Part shown: in pieces, positions 18,268 through 25,550 of the stretch
Numbering within the stretch: the stretch's first letter is position 1
Layout: each line of letters opens with the position of its first letter
Assembly: GCA_937870755.1 (NCBI GenBank)
Contig: CALMZV010000124.1
Coordinates: 1-40,017 of the forward strand
Origin: an uncultured Methylocystaceae bacterium
Lineage (GTDB): Bacteria; Pseudomonadota; Alphaproteobacteria; Rhizobiales; Beijerinckiaceae
DNA length: 40,017 nt
Direction: 5' to 3'
Notes under the pieces: generated by a model
What the model was told of the DNA's origin: nothing
Databases searched by the model: none
Seen by the model: the letters and a program-made list of their open reading frames with translations, nothing else
Made by a program: the position numbers and the translations under genes

Positions 18268-19989
18268 TCAGCGCGGCCGGGCCGCGGCGATTTCCTCGGG
18301 CGTCGCGCACAACTGTCGTTCGGCCATCCACAATCCGAGGGCCGGCGCGGCCGTCGCGCGCGCGAACGGAATGGCCAGAACGAGGCCGGCGACATAGGGC
18401 GCCGCATAGGCCAGCGCGCCCGGCGCTCCGACCGCAAGCAGAACGACGACGACCAGGCCGAACAGCGTTCCCGGCCAAAACGCGGCCGCGCATGCGCGCC
18501 ACGAGAGACCCTGCGCGTCGCGCTGCTGCGCGCCCCAGCCGAGACCCGCGCCAAACGGCAGGCCGAGCAGGAACAGGCTGGTGCGGAAGCCGACCGCCGC
18601 CGACAGAAGAAACGAGGCGACGAGTTCCGCCAGCGCGCCAACCCAGAACAGGCCCGCGCCGCCATAGCGCGCCGTCTCGCGTCCGACCGCGATGTCGGCC
18701 AGGCCCGCAAGCTTCGGCGCGAGTCCGACGGCGAGATAGACGGCCCAGAACGCGATGGCCGACGCCACCGGAAACGACGCCTCGCCATCGAAGGGCTTGA
18801 GCGCGCCAATCAGAATCAGCGCCTGCGACGCCGGCAAACCGAGGAACATCAGCATCGCCCAGGCCAGCTGAAACCGGCTGGTCGGCAGAAGGCCCGGCAG
18901 ACGCAGCAGCGGCGCGTACTGCATGTTGCCCTGGCACCAGCGCATGTCGCGACGCGAGAACTCGATCATGTCCGGCGGATTGTCCTCGAACGATTCCGTC
19001 TCCACCGGCAGCACGCGCGCCTCGTAGCCGGCGCGCCGCATCAGCACCGCCTCCACCTGGTCGTGCGACAGGATCGGCCCGCCCAACGGCGGCTTGCCCG
19101 GCAGCGCCGGCAGTTCGCAATGATCGAAGAACGGTTTCACCCGCACGAGCGCGTTATGCCCCCAGAAGGGCCCGCATTCGCCGGTCCACCAGGCCGCGCC
19201 CATCGTGTAGGAACGCATGCCGTGGCGCATGCCGAACTGAAACAGCCGCGCAAATGCCGACGAGGAGGGCGCGCCGACCACGAGCGATTGCAGGATGCCG
19301 ATGCGAGGCCAGCGCGCCGAGATGCGCGCGAGCCGCAAGATGGCGGCCGCGCTCATGCGGCTGTCGGCGTCGAGCGCGATCATGGCGTCGACGTCGTCGT
19401 AATGCGCGCGGCAGAAGTCGCGCAGATTTCCGGCCTTGAACCCTTCGTTATGCGCGCGGCGCCGGTAGAAAATGCGCGCGTCCGGCCTGCGCGCCCGCCA
19501 GGCCGTCACATGCCGCTCCTCGTCATCGCCGACAGCGCCGATCGAGGTGTCGCTCAGCACGTGGAAGGAAAACATCGCCGCCTCCGGCGTATGCGCAAGT
19601 TCTTCCTCGATCGCCTCGAATCGCGCGAAGGCGCGCGCGCAATCCTCGTTGCGCAAGGTCATGACGACGGCGATGCGCTCCACGGGCGCGGCGGCCGACA
19701 GCGCCGGGTCGGCGAACGGCGCGGCGCGCGCAAGGCCGTCGCGCGCGAACCGCAGCAGCCACAGACCGAGCGTCGCATTGACGAATCCGACCACCGCCCA
19801 GGGCGAAGCCATGAGAAAGCAGAGGAAGAACGCGACGTCGACCGCGCTCCAGCCATCGACGCAAAGGATGGTCGCCAGCCACGCCGCAAGCCCGCCATAG
19901 AGCGCGAGATTGCAGGCGACCGCGAGAAGGCGCCGGCGAAAGAGCGTGTTTGTCCGTTGCAATCCGGCCGGCGTGGCGGCGTTGGTCAT
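18268..19989 (-). CDS. opgH: glucans biosynthesis glucosyltransferase OpgH (MdoH)
   Basis: 573 aa, shorter than the roughly 850-aa E. coli protein because the long N-terminal cytoplasmic part is missing. Two membrane spans at about residues 25-80 are followed by a family-2 glycosyltransferase domain with DADS (207-210), the acceptor-region HDQVEAVLMRRAGYEA, and the RRDMRWCQGN processive motif (346-355). Several C-terminal spans complete it. OpgH makes the beta-linked glucan backbone of osmoregulated periplasmic glucans from UDP-glucose. The ATG at 19989 is chosen; a TTG at 20106 would leave almost no intergenic space to the divergent gene. OpgG, the usual partner, is not nearby. Confidence 0.9.
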   Translation of the reverse strand: MTNAATPAGLQRTNTLFRRRLLAVACNLALYGGLAAWLATILCVDGWSAVDVAFFLCFLMASPWAVVGFVNATLGLWLLRFARDGLARAAPFADPALSAAAPVERIAVVMTLRNEDCARAFARFEAIEEELAHTPEAAMFSFHVLSDTSIGAVGDDEERHVTAWRARRPDARIFYRRRAHNEGFKAGNLRDFCRAHYDDVDAMIALDADSRMSAAAILRLARISARWPRIGILQSLVVGAPSSSAFARLFQFGMRHGMRSYTMGAAWWTGECGPFWGHNALVRVKPFFDHCELPALPGKPPLGGPILSHDQVEAVLMRRAGYEARVLPVETESFEDNPPDMIEFSRRDMRWCQGNMQYAPLLRLPGLLPTSRFQLAWAMLMFLGLPASQALILIGALKPFDGEASFPVASAIAFWAVYLAVGLAPKLAGLADIAVGRETARYGGAGLFWVGALAELVASFLLSAAVGFRTSLFLLGLPFGAGLGWGAQQRDAQGLSWRACAAAFWPGTLFGLVVVVLLAVGAPGALAYAAPYVAGLVLAIPFARATAAPALGLWMAERQLCATPEEIAAARPR

Positions 19990-20120
19990 GGCGGGCCCCG
20001 CATCCGGCGACGCGGGCGCCGGGCGATTTGTCTTTTGGATCAGTTCGCCCGCCGAAACAATCCGCTGGAGCGCAGCTGCGCTCTGGCGCACTATCGCGCG
20101 GAGCAAACCAGCGGATCTGC

Positions 20121-21101
20121 ATGACCAACCCCGACCGAACCGCCCGCGCCCTGTGGTATGTCGCCCCCGGTCGCGCCGAACTGCGCGCCGCGCCGCTGCC
20201 GGCTCCGGGCGCGGGCGAGGTGTGCGTGCGCACTCTTTTTTCCGTGCTCAGCCGCGGCACCGAGCGGCTGGTGTTCGAGGGCCGCGTGCCGGCGAGCGAA
20301 CGCCACGCCATGCGGGCGCCGTTGCAGGCGGGCGATTTTCCCTTTCCGGTCAAATATGGCTATTGCGCCGTCGGCGAGATCGAGGACGGCCCGGCCGAAC
20401 TCGTCGGCGCGCAGGTGTTCGCGCTGCATCCCCATCAGGATCGCTTCGTCGCGCCCGTCAGCGCGGTCGTTCGGCTGCCGGCGGGCGCGAGCCCGGCGCG
20501 CGCGACGCTCGCCGCCAATATGGAAACGGCGCTGAACGCGCTGTGGGATTCCGGCGCCGGGCCCGGCGACCGCATCGCCGTGTTCGGCGCGGGCGCGGTC
20601 GGCCTGCTCATCGCCGCGCTCGCCGGGCGCCTGCCGGGGGCGGATGTGACGGTGGTCGACCCGGACGGCGCGCGGGCCGCGCCCGCGCGGGCGCTCGGCG
20701 TAGGCTTTTCGACGGATGCTACGACGCCGCGCGATTGCGACATTGTCTTTCACGCATCCGCGAGCGATGCGGGACTTGCGGCCGCGGTCGCGGCGTGCGG
20801 CCTGGAAGGCAGGATCGTCGAAGCGAGCTGGTATGGCGCGCGCGCGACGACGGCGCCGCTTGGCGGAGCGTTCCATGCGCGTCGCCTTTCGCTCGTGTCC
20901 ACGCAGGTCGGCCATGTCGCGCCCTCGCGCCGGCCGCGCTGGAGCCATCGTCGCAGGCTGGAGAAGGCGCTCGAACTGACGCGCGACGAACGGCTGGACG
21001 CGCTCTTGACGGAGCGGATCGCTTTCGGCGAGCTTGCCGGCGCCATGCCGCGCCTGCTTTCGCCCGGCGCGCCGGGAATTGTCACGCTCGTCTGCTATTG
21101 A
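20121..21101 (+). CDS. MDR-superfamily oxidoreductase with SRGTE motif (zinc-less alcohol dehydrogenase-like)
   Basis: 326 aa. It has a GroES-like N-terminal half and a Rossmann half with VFGAGAVGLL (154-163) and VTVVDPDGARA. Where zinc alcohol dehydrogenases have the catalytic cysteine, this protein has LSRGTERLVFEG (43-54). An S-x-GTE arrangement is known to me from BchC-type and related MDR enzymes. The four-cysteine structural zinc loop is also absent. So it is probably a nicotinamide-dependent dehydrogenase or reductase that does not use the classical zinc site. It is first in a run of four plus-strand genes; the PTPS-like gene starts 9 bases later. Substrate unknown. Confidence 0.8.
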   Translation: MTNPDRTARALWYVAPGRAELRAAPLPAPGAGEVCVRTLFSVLSRGTERLVFEGRVPASERHAMRAPLQAGDFPFPVKYGYCAVGEIEDGPAELVGAQVFALHPHQDRFVAPVSAVVRLPAGASPARATLAANMETALNALWDSGAGPGDRIAVFGAGAVGLLIAALAGRLPGADVTVVDPDGARAAPARALGVGFSTDATTPRDCDIVFHASASDAGLAAAVAACGLEGRIVEASWYGARATTAPLGGAFHARRLSLVSTQVGHVAPSRRPRWSHRRRLEKALELTRDERLDALLTERIAFGELAGAMPRLLSPGAPGIVTLVCY

Positions 21102-21110
21102 AAGAGGCTC

Positions 21111-21509
21111 ATGTTCGCTGTCGAGGTGCGCGCCCACATCATGATCGCCCATTCCTTTCGCGGGGAATTCTTCGGTCCGGCGCAACGGTTGCACGGCGCG
21201 ACGTTCGTCGTGGATGTCGCCTTTTTCCGCCGCGCGCTCAACGAGCATGGCGTCGTGGTCGATATCGGCCGCGCGCACGCCGCGCTCGAAGCCGCGCTCG
21301 CGCCGCTCGCCTATCGCAATCTCGACGAGCTGCCCGAGTTTTCCGGTCGGCAGACGACGACGGAATTTCTCGCGTTTCATATTTTCGAGAAGATGGCGGC
21401 GGCTGCGCGCTCGGGCGCGCTCGGCGCGGGCGGCGAGGCCTTGAGCAGGATTCGCGTCACCCTGCACGAATCCCACGTCGCACGCGGCTGGTACGAAGCC
21501 GACTTGTGA
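21111..21509 (+). CDS. degenerate 6-pyruvoyl-tetrahydropterin synthase / QueD homologue
   Basis: 132 aa, family length. The T-fold pattern is clear: AHSF with His14, RLHGATF with His28, VVVDIG with Asp51, TTTEFLA with Glu85 and LHES with Glu120. Canonical residues are missing. The catalytic Cys four residues before the LHGH motif is Ala24, the second His of LHGH is Ala30, and the Asp-His pair before the RNL segment is Ala67-Tyr68. Glu120, the usual pterin-anchoring residue, is kept. It may therefore bind a pterin or purine-like ligand without the normal synthase chemistry. Its stop overlaps the glycosyltransferase start (GTGA). Confidence 0.82.
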   Translation: MFAVEVRAHIMIAHSFRGEFFGPAQRLHGATFVVDVAFFRRALNEHGVVVDIGRAHAALEAALAPLAYRNLDELPEFSGRQTTTEFLAFHIFEKMAAAARSGALGAGGEALSRIRVTLHESHVARGWYEADL

Positions 21510-22561
21510 GCCCAGCCCCCGCCCTCGGTTTCGCCTTTCCCGGCAGTCTCGACACGCCCACCGGCGGTTATGTCTACGACCGCCGCATGATCCGCGCTCT
21601 GCGGGAGCTGGGCGCGCATGTCGAGGAATGCGCGCTGCCCACGCGCTTTCCATGGCCCACGCAGGCCGACATCGCTGAAACGCTCGCGCGCCTGCGCGCG
21701 GCGCGGGGCGATGTGCTGGTCGTCGATGGCCTCGCCTATGGCGCGCTGCCGGACAGCGCATTGGCCGACCTTGCAACGCCCGTGGTCGCGCTCGTGCATC
21801 ATCCGCTGTTTCTGGAAACCGGCCTCTCGCCGGATATGAGCGCCGCGTTGAAGCAAACCGAAGGCGCGGCGCTGCGGCGCGCGGCGGCGATCGTCGCCAC
21901 GAGCGCGTTGACCGCGCGCGTCGTGCGCGAAACGTTCGGCGTGCGCGACGTTCTGGTCGCCGAACCCGGCGTCGATCCGGCCCCGCGCGCTGCCGGCGCG
22001 GGCGACGGCGTCGTCGATCTGCTCGCCGTCGGCGCGGTGTCGCCGCGCAAGGGCTACGACACCCTGTTGCGCGCGCTGGCGGGCGTCTGCGGCGCATGGA
22101 GGCTGACGATCGTCGGCGCGCGCGATCGTGCGCCTGATTGCGCGCGCACGCTCGACCGGCTGGTCGACGAATTTGGATTGCGCGAGAGCGTGGTCTTCAG
22201 CGGCGCGCTGGAGGAGGCCGCGCTCGCCGCGGCCTACGCGCGCGCGGACGTTTTCGTCCACCCCGCTTTTCTCGAAGGCTATGGCATGGCGCTCGCCGAG
22301 GCGGTGGCGCGTGGCCTGCCCATTCTGGCGAGCGCCGAGGCGGCGGCGGCGGGCGCGGCCGAAGGCGCGGGCCTCGTCACCGCGCCGGCCGGCGATGTGA
22401 CGGCCTTCGCCGCGGCGCTCGGGCGTCTTGTCGCGGATGAAGAATGGCGTACGCGGCTGGCCGCGCGATCGTGGGATGCAGCCGGGCGCCAGATGCGGTG
22501 GCAGGACAGCGCGCGCAAGATGCTGCGCGCGCTCCAACTGGCGCGGAGCGCATATTCATGA
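21506..22561 (+). CDS. glycosyltransferase family 4 protein
   Basis: 351 aa. GT-B fold: the N-terminal half has GFAFPGSLDTPTGGYVYDR with the glycine-rich acceptor loop. The C-terminal half has LLAVGAVSPRKGYDTLL and the donor-sugar motif FLEGYGMALAEAVARG near residue 257, with the E-x7-E pattern of retaining GT4 enzymes. There is no signal or membrane span, so it acts in the cytoplasm. The GTG start overlaps the PTPS-like stop by 4 bases and its own stop overlaps the methyltransferase start, so it is embedded in a coupled operon. Donor and acceptor are unknown; the context suggests a small-molecule acceptor rather than a cell-wall polymer. Confidence 0.87.
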   Translation: MSPAPALGFAFPGSLDTPTGGYVYDRRMIRALRELGAHVEECALPTRFPWPTQADIAETLARLRAARGDVLVVDGLAYGALPDSALADLATPVVALVHHPLFLETGLSPDMSAALKQTEGAALRRAAAIVATSALTARVVRETFGVRDVLVAEPGVDPAPRAAGAGDGVVDLLAVGAVSPRKGYDTLLRALAGVCGAWRLTIVGARDRAPDCARTLDRLVDEFGLRESVVFSGALEEAALAAAYARADVFVHPAFLEGYGMALAEAVARGLPILASAEAAAAGAAEGAGLVTAPAGDVTAFAAALGRLVADEEWRTRLAARSWDAAGRQMRWQDSARKMLRALQLARSAYS

Positions 22562-23391
22562 GCGGTTTCGAACCCGACTGGCTCGCCTTGCGCGAGCCCG
22601 AGGATCATCGCGCGCGCGCCGGCTCCGTGGCGCGTGCGTGCGTCGACCACTTCGGCGGTCGACGCTCGCTGCGCATCGTCGATATCGGATGCGGCGCAGG
22701 CTCCAACCTGCGCGCGCTGGCGCCGATGTTTGCGCTCGAACAGAGCTGGCGCCTCGTCGATCACGATGCGCGGCTGCTCGCGGTCGCGCGCGCGCGCCTG
22801 TCGGCCTGGGCCGACCGGTCGGAAGAAATCGACAACGGCTTGCGACTGTCGAAAGGCGGGCGCGTGATCCATGTCGTGTTCGAACAGCGCGATCTTGCGC
22901 GCGACCTGGACCCATTGTTCGCGGCGACCGCCGATCTCGTCACGGCGGCGGCGCTGTTCGATCTCGTGTCGGCTGACTGGATCGATCGCTTCTGCGCGGC
23001 GCTGTCGGCGCGCGGCCTGCCGTTGCTCGCGCTGCTCACCTACAACGGCGTCGAGGAATGGCGCCCGCCGCATCCAGCCGACGCCGCCGTTCTCGCCGCG
23101 TTTCACGCGCATCAGGCGCGCGACAAGGGCTTTGGCCCGTCGGTCGGCCCGCGTGCGCCGCAGGCCCTCCTCGCCGCGCTTGAAAAGCGTGGCTATCGCG
23201 TGTCGGCGGGTGCGAGCGACTGGCGGCTTGCGGCGGGAACGGCGCTTGCGCGCGCGCTGGCCGACGGCGTGGCGCAGGCCGCCCGCGAGACCGGTCTCGT
23301 TCCCGGGCAAGAGATCGAACAATGGCGCCTTGCGCGTCAGAACGCGCAGGCGCGCATCGGGCACGAGGATCTGTTCGCCGCGCCTGCCTGA
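22558..23391 (+). CDS. class I SAM-dependent methyltransferase
   Basis: 277 aa. The AdoMet motif I is IVDIGCGAGSNLRAL (40-54), followed by WRLVDHDARLL (motif II acidic end) and TAAALFDLVSADW as the motif IV region. The fold is that of small-molecule Rossmann methyltransferases. It overlaps the glycosyltransferase stop by 4 bases (ATGA), so it is the fourth gene of the coupled series. The target is not evident; given the neighbours, O- or N-methylation of a pterin-like or glycosylated product is a guess only. Confidence 0.83.
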   Translation: MSGFEPDWLALREPEDHRARAGSVARACVDHFGGRRSLRIVDIGCGAGSNLRALAPMFALEQSWRLVDHDARLLAVARARLSAWADRSEEIDNGLRLSKGGRVIHVVFEQRDLARDLDPLFAATADLVTAAALFDLVSADWIDRFCAALSARGLPLLALLTYNGVEEWRPPHPADAAVLAAFHAHQARDKGFGPSVGPRAPQALLAALEKRGYRVSAGASDWRLAAGTALARALADGVAQAARETGLVPGQEIEQWRLARQNAQARIGHEDLFAAPA

Positions 23392-23392
23392 G

Positions 23393-23923
23393 CTACGGCA
23401 ACATGCGGCGGATCACGCCGTCGCCGCGCAACGCATGCAGGAGGCCGCCGCCGATATGGGCGACAAGCACGAGAATGAGCAGGAGCGCGCCCGCCATATG
23501 CGCCTTGAACACGAGCTTGGCGAATTCTTCGTTCTTGCCCGTCAGCGGCGGCGCCTGGAACAGGCCGAAGAAATCGACCGGCGCGTCGAACGCGCTCACG
23601 CCGATCCAGCCGAGGATCGGCATGATCAGCAGCAGGGCGTACAGGAGCCGGTGCGCGATGTAGGAAGCGACGCGCTCGAACGGCGTGAGAACGGCGGCCG
23701 GCGGCGGCGCGCCGACGGTCAGCCGCACGCCCAGTCGCGCCACGGTCAGCATCAGCACGAGCAGGCCGAACGATTTGTGGAAGAAATAGAGTCTGTCCTG
23801 CAGGGGGCCTGGTTCGAGATTGTGCATCACGATCCCGACCGGAATGAGAATGAACACGCAAAGCGCGGTGATCCAGTGGATCCATTTGATCGCCGCCGGA
23901 TAGGTTGTGCGCGCCGCACTCAT
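23393..23923 (-). CDS. cytochrome b561
   Basis: 176 aa with four membrane spans. Candidate haem-ligand histidines are His16 (IHWITA), His49 (FFHKSFG), His142 and His156 (AHMAG, VAHIGGG), the four-span arrangement of bacterial cytochrome b561, which moves electrons between quinone and a partner in the inner membrane. The start ATG has GGGAGG upstream; a longer frame starts at 24010 without support. Its stop lies one base from the methyltransferase stop, head-on, and the RibD-like gene lies 68 bases upstream in the same direction, so the two minus-strand genes may be co-transcribed. Confidence 0.9.
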   Translation of the reverse strand: MSAARTTYPAAIKWIHWITALCVFILIPVGIVMHNLEPGPLQDRLYFFHKSFGLLVLMLTVARLGVRLTVGAPPPAAVLTPFERVASYIAHRLLYALLLIMPILGWIGVSAFDAPVDFFGLFQAPPLTGKNEEFAKLVFKAHMAGALLLILVLVAHIGGGLLHALRGDGVIRRMLP

Positions 23924-23991
23924 GTTCGCCTCCCGATGTCCGTTGCGCAATACTCGGATGCAGACACCCCCGCTTCGAAACAGTGGGCAGC

Positions 23992-24678
23992 TTAGCCCTT
24001 CAGCGCGCAATCGAACAACACGTCGTCGGCGCCTAGTCGATAAATGTCGGTCTGCGGTCGCCGCGCGTCGGCCAGCCGCCGCAGCGGCGCAAGTTCGAGA
24101 CTCGGTTTACCGGAGCCGATCAGCATGCACGCGACGAGCACATGCAGCCGGTCGACGCATCCGGCGTCGATGAAGCCGGAAACGGTCCGCGCGCCGCCCT
24201 CGATCAGCAATCGGCGCAATCCGCGCGCGTGGAGCGCGGCGACGATCTCGTGCGGCGCGATGGCGCCGTCGACGTGCGGCAGCGCGATCGTCTCCATGTC
24301 GCACGCCGGCCGGGCGTCCGCGCGCGTGACGAGAATCCGGCGCGTCCCGTCGTCGCGCCGCCAGGCGCCGTCGCCGTCGAGTCGCCCGCGCGGGTCGATC
24401 ACCACGCGGGCGGGGTTGGACCCGGCGGCGCGCCGCACATCGAGCCGCGGATTGTCGGCGAAGACCGTGCCCGCGCCCACGATCACGGCGTCGACGCTCG
24501 CGCGCAGCCGGTGCAGATGGTCGAGCGCGACCTCGCCGTTGATGTAGCGCGATTCGCCCGAGGCGAGCGCGATGCGCCCGTCGAGCGACTGGCCGAGCTG
24601 GGCGACCACGAATGGCCTGTCCGCCGGCGCATCGCGAATGCGCGCGAGCGCCTCGGTCGCCGGAATGTCGGGGGTCAT
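23992..24678 (-). CDS. RibD C-terminal-domain reductase (stand-alone pyrimidine/pteridine reductase-like)
   Basis: 228 aa. It is the dihydrofolate-reductase-like RibD reductase domain alone: VAQLGQSLDGRIA (25-37), AVIVGAGTVFADNPRLDVR (64-82), PARVVIDPRGRLD and LLIEGGARTVSGFIDAG. There is no deaminase domain with its zinc His/Cys motifs, so it is not the bifunctional riboflavin enzyme. Stand-alone members reduce pyrimidine or pteridine-type substrates with NADPH. I chose the ATG after AAGGGCGG; a GTG 23 codons upstream is possible. It may supply a reduction step to the pathway suggested by the PTPS-like gene cluster. Confidence 0.82.
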   Translation of the reverse strand: MTPDIPATEALARIRDAPADRPFVVAQLGQSLDGRIALASGESRYINGEVALDHLHRLRASVDAVIVGAGTVFADNPRLDVRRAAGSNPARVVIDPRGRLDGDGAWRRDDGTRRILVTRADARPACDMETIALPHVDGAIAPHEIVAALHARGLRRLLIEGGARTVSGFIDAGCVDRLHVLVACMLIGSGKPSLELAPLRRLADARRPQTDIYRLGADDVLFDCALKG

Positions 24679-24736
24679 CTGCGAGCCGCCCTTCTGCGCG
24701 GCCGCGAAAGCGCGCGCGCGCGCCTCGCGCCGCCGG

Positions 24737-24770
24737 TTGACTTGCACAAACGGGGCGGGCGATCATATCG
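24737..24770 (+). promoter_or_regulatory. possible sigma-70 promoter for the GST gene
   Basis: In the AT-richer divergent gap before the GST gene, TTGCAC (24742-24747) is separated by 17 bases from ATATCG (24765-24770); TTGACT at 24737-24742 is an alternative -35. The match is partial and uncertain. Confidence 0.25.
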
Positions 24771-24814
24771 ACAAATCATAAGACAATCGGGTCGGACGCT
24801 CAGGGCATATCTCC

Positions 24815-25468
24815 ATGAAACTGTATCATTGTATCAGCGCGCGCTCGTTCCGGCCGCTTTGGACGCTGGAGGAAATGGGGCTCGACTACGAACTCGTCAT
24901 GCTCCCCTTCCCGCCGCGCGTGTTCAAGAAAGACTATTTGGAAATCAACCCGCTCGGCACCATTCCGTTCTTCGTCGACGGCGACGCCCGCATGACGGAA
25001 TCGACCGGCATCTGCCATTACCTCGTCTCCCGACACGGACCCACCCCCCTGGCGGTCGGGACGGACGAGAAAGACTACGGCCAGTGGCTCAACTGGCTCT
25101 ATTTCTCTGACGCCACGCTCACGTTTCCGCAGACGCTGGTGCTGCGTTACACGCAGCTCGAGCCGCCCGAGCGCCGCAACGCCCAGGTGGCGGAGGACTA
25201 TCGCAAATGGTTCCTCGGCCGGCTGCGCCATGTAGAAAGCGCGGCCGAGAGGGGCGAGTTTCTGGCGGCCGGGCGCTTCACCATCGCCGACATCGCGGTC
25301 GGTTACGGCCTCATGTTGGCCGAAGTGCTCGGTCTTTCCAAGGATTTCGGGCCGGCGGCGGCAGCCTATTGGGCGCGGCTGAAACAGCGCCCGGGCTATG
25401 TCCGCGCCTTCGAGAAGCAGAAACAAGCGATGAAAGACCAGAACATCCAGGCCGGCGTGACGGTCTAG
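24815..25468 (+). CDS. glutathione S-transferase family protein
   Basis: 217 aa. The N-terminal thioredoxin-like domain shows [21 protein letters not shown] and [20 protein letters not shown], with the cis-Pro and the acidic-Ser glutathione contact. The C-terminal all-helical domain has [18 protein letters not shown], the N-capping box of GSTs. It is unlike the GST at 12109 and resembles bacterial GSTs with a Ser/Cys-type active region. It is divergent from the RibD-like gene and lies 82 bases before pheS. Substrate unknown. Confidence 0.88.
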   Translation: MKLYHCISARSFRPLWTLEEMGLDYELVMLPFPPRVFKKDYLEINPLGTIPFFVDGDARMTESTGICHYLVSRHGPTPLAVGTDEKDYGQWLNWLYFSDATLTFPQTLVLRYTQLEPPERRNAQVAEDYRKWFLGRLRHVESAAERGEFLAAGRFTIADIAVGYGLMLAEVLGLSKDFGPAAAAYWARLKQRPGYVRAFEKQKQAMKDQNIQAGVTV

Positions 25469-25521
25469 GGCGCTCCGGCGGGGCCCGCCGCCTCGACAAG
25501 GGTCATCTTGCATGGCACAAG

Positions 25522-25544
25522 CCGGCCGAACTTTCCTCGGCCGG
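25522..25544 (+). promoter_or_regulatory. hairpin overlapping the translation start region of pheS
   Basis: CCGGCCGA (25522-25529) and TCGGCCGG (25537-25544) form a perfect 8-bp stem with a 7-base loop that ends 6 bases before the chosen pheS ATG. The only ribosome-site-like bases (CGGAAA) are partly inside the stem. If the ATG at 25512 is the real start, this stretch is coding instead. Confidence 0.35.
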
Positions 25545-25550
25545 AAACCC

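Noticed and set aside
19990-20106. N-terminal extension of OpgH from a TTG at 20106
   Set aside because: No ribosome site is visible, the added residues are not family-like, and it would leave only 14 bases before the divergent oxidoreductase gene.
21111-21509. Assigning the PTPS-like gene as queD acting with queG in queuosine synthesis
   Set aside because: The catalytic Cys, one zinc His and the Asp-His pair are replaced, and queG is 7 kb away in a different transcription unit, so canonical QueD function is not supported.
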